Shown here: one piece after another, positions 56,659 through 64,000 of the stretch
Numbering within the stretch: position 1 is the first letter of the stretch
How the letters are laid out: each line of letters opens with the position of its first letter
Assembly (NCBI RefSeq): GCF_018294505.1
Contig: NC_057807.1
Span: forward strand, 172,833,498-172,897,497
Origin: Triticum aestivum
Taxonomy: Eukaryota; Streptophyta; Magnoliopsida; Poales; Poaceae
Reading direction: 5' to 3'
Length of the DNA stretch: 64,000 nt
Notes under the pieces: model-generated
Told to the model about the DNA's origin: nothing
Databases searched by the model: none
Seen by the model: the letters and a program-made list of their open reading frames with translations, nothing else
Program-made: the position numbers and the translations under genes

Positions 56659-57807
56659 GCAAGCAACCAACCTTTTGATCATATCGATACAATTCCATGT
56701 TCTCGCTCCTGCTCTCTTTTACTGCATTAAGACAACGCGTTTCAAACTGCTATGTGCTATGGTAGTTGAACCCATTTCCTCTGCATGACCTGTCCTTGCC
56801 ACAGTAACTAGATGAAACCCACTAGCATGTGTAGGAGTTGATTGAGCCATATGTATGTGTTGTTCCTACCTTGCTATGCCTGCTATGCTTAGAGTCGTGT
56901 CAGGTCTGGTTCATCTGGGTGATGGCTAGAGTGAAATGATTATGTCGGTAATGAGAGTGGTGTGGTGAACACGATTTGGTAAAGGTATCGATGAGAGGCC
57001 ATGTAGGAGTACATGGTGGGTTGTTTCATTGAAGCCGACCTTAAGCACTGAGATCTGTATGTGTGATTTAAGATACAGCTACTACCATGCATTGGGCCCT
57101 GAAATATGACCCCGCTCGACTTCTTATTCACCCTAGCTCTCTGTCCAGGAGTTGCAAGTAGTTTCTGGTGTTTGTAGCCTACTGGAGGCCGTGGACAGCG
57201 CTGACCGTAGGGGTGGGCTGTGATGCGGTAGGTACGTGGCCGGGTGTACCGAATACCCGTTAGGTATCTCGGGAACCCTGTTCACATCGTTCGGGGCCGT
57301 ATGGGAAACCTCGGCCGGACTCCCTGCGGATGGAACCTGGATAGGCGATAAACCTGGACTAGAGGCTTAAGTGTTTAGGTAGGTCGTGGTCTACACCCAC
57401 GTCGGCTTTCGCTTGAAGTCTGCCGAGCACATGTCGTGTGCAGACGCTAAGTGGTGGAAACATGTATGAAGAAGTACACCCCTGCAGGGTTATCATGATC
57501 TATTCGAATAGCCGCGTCCGCGGTAAAGGACTACTTGGTTGCCTATACAGTTCATAGACAAGTAAATGGAAACTACTAAAAGCCTCAAGATAAGTGTGAG
57601 TGCCGAGGATGGCTCTTCCGTAGGAAGACGGAGGTGGATCCTCGGTAGTGTATTGAATTGGTGAGTAGTGGACTCGTGTACGCAAAACCATTTCAAGTTG
57701 GAGTCTCGTAGGTTAGCCTAGCCAAGAGTCAAAGCTGGCTTGCTGCAATAACTCCACCAACCCTTCTTGATAATATGCATGTATGTAGGATCTGATGTAA
57801 GTCTTGC

Positions 57808-57825
57808 TGAGTACCTTTGTACTCA
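57808..57825 (+). repeat. Hairpin upstream of LTR acceptor site
   Basis: TGAGTAC-CTTT-GTACTCA, a perfect 7-bp stem with 4-nt loop. The LARD LTR has GGTAC-ATTT-GTACTC near 26589-26603 and the nested solo LTR GAGTAC-ATTCAAA-GTACTC at 24065-24083, each 20-50 nt before an AG acceptor. Confidence 0.7.
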
Positions 57826-57851
57826 TGTTGCTATAATTTACATTTTTACAG

Positions 57852-57907
57852 AAGACGCTGCAACCCCTTCTGATGGGTTCTACGTAGACGTTGACATCAA
57901 TGAGTAG
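57852..57907 (+). other. LTR exon-like segment 2 in E
   Basis: Preceded by CATTTTTACAG. Taking G from segment 1, the frame reads 18 residues ending FYVDVDINE and stops at TAG 57905-57907. The joined phase is exact, across an intron of 1,193 nt. Confidence 0.4.
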
Positions 57908-58104
57908 GCTAAGGCCCAGGTGGTGATCCTGAGCTTGTGAAGGACCACGTAGTATAGCTAGGCTTTCCAAGCCTCTTTTATTTTACTAGTTGTCTGTACT
58001 CAGACAAGCTACTTCCGCTGCTGGTTTGTATGACTGTATGACTTGAATGCTGGGTCGTGTGACCCGTACCTGTGTGTATGATTATGTATGGCTCCTGAGC
58101 CTTA

Positions 58105-58110
58105 AATAAA
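58105..58110 (+). terminator. Poly(A) signal of E 5' LTR
   Basis: AATAAA in 'ccttaaataaagtacttgtg', conserved in C and the LARD. Confidence 0.7.
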
Positions 58111-58718
58111 GTACTTGTGTCGTAGAGTCATGTTGTGATGCCATGTTGTATTTGCACATATCGAGCATATTGTGTGTATGTATTGAAATGCTTGGTATGT
58201 GTGGGATCTGACTATCTAGTTGTTTATCTTTAGTAGCCTCTCTTACCGGGAAATGTCTCCTAGTGTTACCACTGAGCCATGGTAGCTTGCTACTGCTCTG
58301 GAACACTTAGGCTGGCCGGCATGTGTCCTTCTTCATTCCTGTGTCTGTCCCTTCGGGGAAATGTCACGCATTGAGTACCGGAGTCCTGTTAGCCCGCTAC
58401 AGCCCGGTTTACCGGAGTCCTGCTAGCCCAGTGCTACAGCCCGGACCCACTTGCTGATGACCGACACGTTCGAAGCTGGGTCATGGATGCCTGTCCCTGT
58501 AAGTCTGTGCCACTTTGGGTTTACAACTAGTCATGTCAGCCCGGGCTCCTTATCATATGGATGCTAGCGACACTATCATATACGTGAGCCAAAAGGCGCA
58601 AACAGTCCCGGGCAAAGGTAAGGCGACACCCGTGGGGATACCGTGCGTGAGGCCGCAAAGTGATATGAGGTGTTACAGGCTAGATCGATGTGACATCGAG
58701 TCGGGGTCCTGACAGCGT

Positions 58719-58730
58719 TGGCATCAGAGC
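58719..58730 (+). other. Primer binding site of E
   Basis: TGGCATCAGAGC, four bases after the LTR. One mismatch to initiator-Met tRNA, shared with C; the LARD has the canonical form. Confidence 0.88.
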
Positions 58731-59155
58731 CGGACTGCCTGTAGGTTCTCCAAGCCAAACTGGTCGATGTTGAGTCTAGAAATTCTTTAGTTATATGTAG
58801 GGAATTGTTTGTGGGTTGGAACGTAAGGCTCTTTTTACTCCTTTATCTTATGACATTCTGATCTGAGTCAGTCTATTCTTCCACCGGGGGTTAAGGAATT
58901 AGGATCTATTCTCTCTATCAGGATCACGTGTTACTAATCAGTAGTACCTTATAGGTTTGATGGATACAAGCCTAGTTCAGTTCTACTACCACATTATGTT
59001 GTTAGGATGGACTCAGAACTTTGATATGATGATGTTGAGTGTGTATGAAATCCTTTGTCAAATGTCTCAAAATCCTTCTTGAGCATTTACAGCTGTTATG
59101 CTGCCGAAATTTTGCTAGAAATTCTAATGCCTTTGCATTATGATTGTGCTTTCAG

Positions 59156-59929
59156 ATGGCCACTCGCGACCTCAATCAAGTGGTTCGCCTGACTCGATGC
59201 CTAGATGTACCCGGCCATACTGCCATGTTGGTCAGGGTAATGACTGAGGCTGGATACCGTTGGTATCCTGAGTACACGGTCGAAGAGAAATTCCGAGACT
59301 TTAATCAAAGCCAGTATCTCTGCACTGTCAGGATATTTCCATCTTATCCTGGGTCCACCGAGCCCCTTCACTGCTCCTATGGACTCGGGGTTACTATTGA
59401 GATGGCTGTGCAGGACGCCGCCTACTCTATGATGACCATCATGCGAGTCAGGTCTGGCCTATTTCGGGACTCTGATTTCCGGTATATGCCAGGATCACTT
59501 CCGGGAGCACAAGGGTATCTCCAGGCTATCTATGCTGACCCCACTCAGGAGGATTCACGGACTCGCACTACTGCTGAGATGCTCGAGGATAAGGACCGTG
59601 AAAATCGGGCCTTGATGCTAGAGCTTTTCAATACCCGTGCTGACCATTGGGCCACATTGACTCGGTTTGCACCGGCGGTGCAAGCTGGATATTCGGATAT
59701 GCGCGATCTCTATCCTGTGAGATCTGCTCTGCCAGACGTGATGGGTTGGCGTGATGTAGGAGGCATCACCCCACCTCGCGGTCCCCGCAGGCCACCGTCT
59801 GTTGGTCCAAGACCTCATCCTAGCCCCTATGGTCCACAAGCTCCGCGAGATCGTCTGTTTCCGGATGATCATGTTGAGCTTCCAGGCTATGGAGGTGACT
59901 TCTACGAGGACTACTACGGATCGGTCTGA
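59156..59929 (+). CDS. Upstream ORF of E (257 residues), unknown function
   Basis: The ATG at 59156 follows TGCTTTCAG, which resembles a splice acceptor. The N-terminal half (EKFRDFNQSQYLCTVRIFP, PLHCSYGLGVTIEMAVQDAA, YSMMTIMRVR) has a strand-strand-strand-helix pattern with a G.G.....A...AA spacing, weakly like a double-stranded-RNA-binding fold. The middle (MLEDKDRENRALMLELFN) is a short coiled coil. The C terminus is Pro/Arg-rich and then acidic-aromatic (GDFYEDYYGSV). No signal peptide, membrane span or retroelement motif. It sits between leader and gag and has its own AATAAA at 60141. C keeps the same length with two stops. A captured host gene or an accessory protein is possible; the dsRNA idea is speculative. 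Confidence 0.75.
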   Translation: MATRDLNQVVRLTRCLDVPGHTAMLVRVMTEAGYRWYPEYTVEEKFRDFNQSQYLCTVRIFPSYPGSTEPLHCSYGLGVTIEMAVQDAAYSMMTIMRVRSGLFRDSDFRYMPGSLPGAQGYLQAIYADPTQEDSRTRTTAEMLEDKDRENRALMLELFNTRADHWATLTRFAPAVQAGYSDMRDLYPVRSALPDVMGWRDVGGITPPRGPRRPPSVGPRPHPSPYGPQAPRDRLFPDDHVELPGYGGDFYEDYYGSV

Positions 59930-60140
59930 GTTAGTGGTAGTATCACTAGTTTGTACTAGCTGTGTCGTCTATCGTCCTGCGTGACTCGTGGGATATGACC
60001 TAGTTTGTACCGCTTCCGGAGGTGTAGAAAAATAATGTATAGGAGCTTGGGATGCCTCCGATGAGATGTAATCTTCCTTTCACCGTAATAGTACCTTGTT
60101 TGGTCTTGTACTAAACCTTGTATGGTGTGTATGACGATGG

Positions 60141-60146
60141 AATAAA
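60141..60146 (+). terminator. Poly(A) signal between upstream ORF and gag in E
   Basis: AATAAA 212 bp after the upstream ORF stop, preceded by T/G-rich 'ttgtttggtcttgtact', a typical plant 3'-end arrangement. It lies 126 bp before the gag ATG. Confidence 0.5.
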
Positions 60147-60271
60147 GAAGCAGTTTCTGTATCTACCATGTCATACGGATGATCATCTTGCATTCCGAGT
60201 TATTCCTTACATTCTGTATCCTATGTCGGAATCTTATCATTCTGACTAAATCATTGTCTTGTTTACCTAGG

Positions 60272-63200
60272 ATGGTCAACACGCGCACTAACCCTGCTCC
60301 TCAAGAGCAGGCCGAAGGAAGTGAAGTCAGGAATGCAAATCTGCCTCATCCTCCTTCCCTAGCCGAGGTTATGATGGAAGCTGAGAGAAATAAGCGGGAG
60401 ACCAACCGTTTGTTGGAGCGTATTGAACAGAACACAGCACACCATCAGAGGACTAACGTGGTGTCACTCAGTGATTTCATCAAGTTACATCCACCCACGT
60501 TCCACCACTCCGTCGAGCCTCTCGACGCTGATGACTGGCTTCGCAGTATTTCTCACAAACTGCGTTCCGCGCTAGTAGCGGAGGCTGACAAGGTCACCTT
60601 TGCTGCATATCATCTTGAAGGCCCCGCCAGTCTATGGTGGGAGAATTATGGAGCTATGCGCCCAGCGGGCCATGTCACTACTTGGGCTGAATTCAGCGAG
60701 GCTTTCCGTGAACATCACATTCCGGAGGGTCTCATGGACCGTAAACGTGAGGAATTTTGCAGTTTCACTCAGGGCCGACTCTCTGTGGATGCTTACAGCA
60801 GGGAGTTCGGTAACCTCGCACGATATGCAACTGAGGAAGTTTCTACTGATGCCAAGAAGCAAGCAAGGTTCCGTAAGGGGCTTAGTCCTGAGCTTCGCCG
60901 CGACCTCCGTCTGCATGAGTGCACATCTTTTCAGAAACTTGTTAACAAGGCCATCAGTGCTGAGACTGGTCAGACTGATTATGACGCAACACGCAAGCAT
61001 GGCCGTGACATGGGTTCCTCATCCGGTGCTGGTCCTCAGAAGCGCCGCGTGTGGGTGCCCAACACCGCCCTGCCACCCAGGTTCACACCGAGGCCATCCT
61101 TCCAGGCGCCTCGCCCCGTTCAACAGTCTGCACCAGCCAAGCCCTATGGGGGTCCAACCAACAATGCTCCTCCACGTACCAGTTCCGTGACTTGTTTCAA
61201 GTGTGGGGAATCTGGCCACTATATGCGTGAGTGTCCCCAGACCAACCCCAACCAATCTGCTAAAGCTGTTGGCCGTGGCAAGCCGACAGGGAAAGTGTTC
61301 CACGCCAAGCCGGCCACCGCTACACGTGGCCATGTCAACTGTATCTCTGCCGAAGAAGCTCAAGAGGATCCCAACGTCGTTCTCGGTACGCTCCTTGTTA
61401 ATTGCCACCCGGCATCTGTTCTTTTCGATACAGGAGCCTCTCATTCATTTATATCCGAGAACTATGCTCGTTTGCATAACACCGCATTCTGTGACATGCC
61501 ATCCACTATGGAAATTTCTACTCCCGGTTCTAGATGGCAGACCTCCAGGGTAAGTTATGGAAATGAAATCCAAGTCGACAGACTTGTTTTCCTTGCATCT
61601 TTGATAGCTCTCAAATTTTCAGATATTAATATCATTTTGGGTATGGACTGGATGTCAGCTCATCATGCCAAAATTGATTGCTTCTCTAGGACTGTTCAAC
61701 TCACTCATCCTTCGGGGAAGATAGTCAATGTCTTGACCCGATTAGCCAAGCGACAATTATATTCTCTTAACGCCAGCCCTTTGCCAGACCTTGAGGACGT
61801 TCCGGTAGTCCGTGACTTCCGGATGTCTTCCCAGAGGAATTGCCAGGTGTTCCACCTGACAGGGATGTTGAGTTCGTAATAGACCTTATTCCAGGAACCG
61901 TCCCGATTGCTAGAAGACCCTATAAGATGGCACCACTAGAACTAGCCGAGCTTAAGAAACAACTCGATGAGTCCTTGAAAAAGGGTTTCATCCGACCTAG
62001 TTCATCTCCGTGGGCTTGCCCCGTCCTCTTCGTCAAGAAGAAGGATGGTACGGACCGGATGGTTGTAGATTATCGACCTGTCAATTTGGTCACAATCAAG
62101 AACAAATATCCGCTCCCCAGGATCAACGACCTGTATGATCAGCTCGCTGGATCCTCAGTCTTCTCCAAAATGGATTTGAGGTTGGGCTACCATCAAATCA
62201 AAATCAGAAACGGGGACATTCCTAAAACGGCCTTTGTTACTCGTTATGGCCAATACGAGTACACCGTCATGTCCTTCGGTTTAACCAACGCTCCAGCCAC
62301 CTTTTCTCGGTTAATGAACTCAATCTTCATGGAGTATTTGGATAAATTCGTCGTGGTTTACCTCGATGATATACTCATCTACTCCAAGAACGAGGAAGAA
62401 CATGCCGAACATCTAAGGCTAGTGTTGAAGAAACTTCGAGAGCATCGCCTTTATGCCAAATTTTCTAAATGTGAATTTTGGTTGTCAGAAGTGACCTATC
62501 TGGGTCATGTAATATCTGGTAAAGGTATTGCTGTTAACCCTGAGCGAGTTCAAGCCGTCCTTAATTGGACTCCACCTGAATCGGTCAAGCAAGTTCGGAG
62601 TTTTCTGGCTTAGCGAGCTATTGCCGTCGCTTTGTCGAAAACTTCTCCAAAGTTGCTAAACCTCTAACCGAACTCCTCAAGAAAGATAAAAAGTTCGAAT
62701 GGACTCCACAATGTGAGCACAGCTTTCAGGAACTGAAAAGACGCCTGACTTCTGCTCCCGTACTGGTACCGCCAGACTTCTCTAAGGACTTTGTTATCTA
62801 CTGCGACGCCTCGCGACAAGGACTAGGTTGCATTCTCATGCAAGATCGACACGTAATTGCTTACGCTTCACGGCAATTGCACCCACATGAGGAGAATTAT
62901 CCTACTCATGATCTAGAGCTTGCAGCCGTAGTCTATGCACTTAAAACCTGGCGACATTACCTCCTCGGTAATCGTTGCGAAATATTCACTGATCACCAAA
63001 GTCTGAAGTACATCTTCACCCAACCGGATTTGAATCTCAGGCAAAGACGTTGGGTCGAGTTGATCACAGATTTCGACTTAGGAATAACTTACACCCCAGG
63101 GAAAGCCAACGTCATGGCTGATGCGCTAAGTCGTAAATCTTATTGTAACAACCTGATGTTACAACAAAGTCAACCGCTTCTCCATGAGGAATTTCGGAAG

Positions 63201-64000
63201 CTTAACCTTCACATTGTTCCTCAAGGATTTCTTTCCACCTTGGTGGCGAAACCTACTCTTACGGATCAAATCATCGCTGCCCAAAAGCGAGATAAGGGAA
63301 TATCTAAAATCAAGGAGAACATTGCTAGCGGAGGTGCTAGTTGTTTCTCCACAAATGATCATGGTGTTGTGTACTTTGAGAACCGTTTAGTGGTTCCCAA
63401 GAACCAGCATCTACGGCAGTTGATCCTTAAGGAGGCTCATGAATCTCCTCTCACCATTCATCCCGGTAGTACCAAGATGTATCAGGACCTACGCAGAGGT
63501 TCTGGTGGACTAGGATGAAGAGAGAAATTGCTCAGTATATTGCTAATTGCGACGTCTGTCGTCGTGTAAAAGCAGAGCATCAACGGCCTGCTGGCACCCT
63601 TCAACCCTTAGCTATTCCTGAATGGAAATGGGATAAAATTGGTATGGATTTCATTACCGGTTTTCCCAGGACCAAGAGAGGGAATAATGCTATCTTCGTC
63701 GTTGTCGATCGTCTTTCCAAAGTGGCCCATTTCTTACCTGTTCGTGAGAGTATAACCGCTAGTCAGCTGGCAGACTTATACATCTCCCGAATAGTGTCTC
63801 TCCATGGTGTTCCTTTGGAAATTAACTCGGATCGAGGAAGTCTTTTCACCTCTCGATTTTGGGAAAGTTTCCAAAATGCTATGGGAACCCGCCTTTCCTT
63901 TAGCACCGCTTTTCACCCTCAATCGAGTGGTCAGGTAGAACGCGTCAACCAGATTCTAGAAGACATGCTTCGAGCCTCTGTTATCTCCTTCGGAATGGAC
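60272..64000 (+). pseudogene. E gag-pol, three single-base deletions, truncated by window end
   Basis: Starts ATG 60272 right after TTTACCTAG. Gag, zinc knuckle ([14 protein letters not shown]), protease (LFDTGAS), RT (YLDD), RNase H and integrase to SFGMD match C almost residue for residue. Relative to C, one base is missing near 61820 (CCC to CC, before the RT), near 62607 (GGG to GG, after the RT palm) and near 63494 (CC to C, integrase zinc domain). The frame closes at 61879, 62613 and 63518. Outside these points the sequence reads cleanly, including the catalytic DFITGFP and SDRGSLFTS. The breaks may be real or assembly errors. Confidence 0.92.

Larger units (their letters stand above)
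54689..58714 (+). repeat. E 5' LTR (4,026 bp)
   Basis: TGTCACACCC to GGGTCCTGACA. AT-rich first 400 bp with TATA-like TATAAAAT (54947-54954), GC-rich block 55130-56060, AT-rich intron-like stretch, two acidic exon-like segments (56593-56658, 57852-57907), AATAAA at 58105. The GC-rich block gives long open frames on both strands without domains; not annotated as genes. Confidence 0.95.
54689..64000 (+). mobile_element. E: second chromovirus copy, runs off the window
   Basis: 5' LTR, PBS, leader, intact upstream ORF and gag-pol to integrase at the window edge. Left flank CTGCT (54684-54688) should recur after its 3' LTR. Head-to-head with C. Confidence 0.95.

Noticed and set aside
41693..64000. 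C/E duplication as an assembly artefact (one element assembled twice)
   Set aside because: The copies differ at upstream ORF stops, at scattered residues (for example Glu/Lys in RLAERQL), in LTR substitutions and at 5' LTR structure, so they are separate insertions.

Overview
The window is intergenic DNA of a large-genome grass, most likely a Triticeae species (wheat, Aegilops, barley or rye group). I infer this from long nested Ty3/Gypsy LTR retrotransposons, 4-kb LTRs, and an Athila-type tract (8752-9951) of a kind I recognise from Triticeae DNA. I find no convincing single-copy host gene, tRNA, rRNA or CRISPR array. A 299-base run of N (1069-1367) marks a draft assembly. Family names are avoided except for lineages that the protein motifs support.

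Layout, left to right. (1) 1-3055 is part of a minus-strand LTR (element X) that interrupts T1. (2) 3056-8751 is T1, a minus-strand Tat-lineage element with its 5' LTR at 7828-8751. (3) 8752-9951 is an older plus-strand Athila-type gag-protease remnant. (4) 9952-10837 is a B-type LTR. (5) 10834-18633 is T2, a minus-strand relative of T1 that carries an antisense B3-domain gene and a solo B-type LTR in its integrase; a possible continuation (T3) lies at 53952-54688. (6) From 18634, T2 is cut by B, a second Tat-type family on the minus strand, whose 3' LTR is split by a 16-kb LARD-like element (19096-35038, plus strand). The LARD's own 5' LTR holds another solo LTR (20297-24447). The rest of B (35039-41692) carries an antisense gene with a recognisable intron and remnants of RT, protease and gag. 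(7) C (41693-51816, minus) is a chromodomain Gypsy element with an uninterrupted 1,491-residue polyprotein and only a 66-bp stub of 5' LTR. (8) D (51817-53951, plus) is the 3' end of a B-family element. (9) E (54689-64000, plus, running off the window) is a second copy of the C family.

How the parts relate. C and E are copies of one autonomous family, placed head to head. The LARD between them shares LTR termini, promoter-like stretch, untranslated leader and polypurine tract with that family, and its so-called non-coding interior is a decayed gag-pol. It therefore looks like a parasite of the C/E machinery. The C/E family also has an extra 257-codon reading frame between the 5' LTR and gag, with its own AATAAA signal, and its LTR contains two short acidic exon-like segments whose reading frame joins exactly across plausible splice sites. 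These two features, together with the antisense genes carried by T2 (B3 domain) and B (Transposase_28-like), are the least ordinary content of the window.
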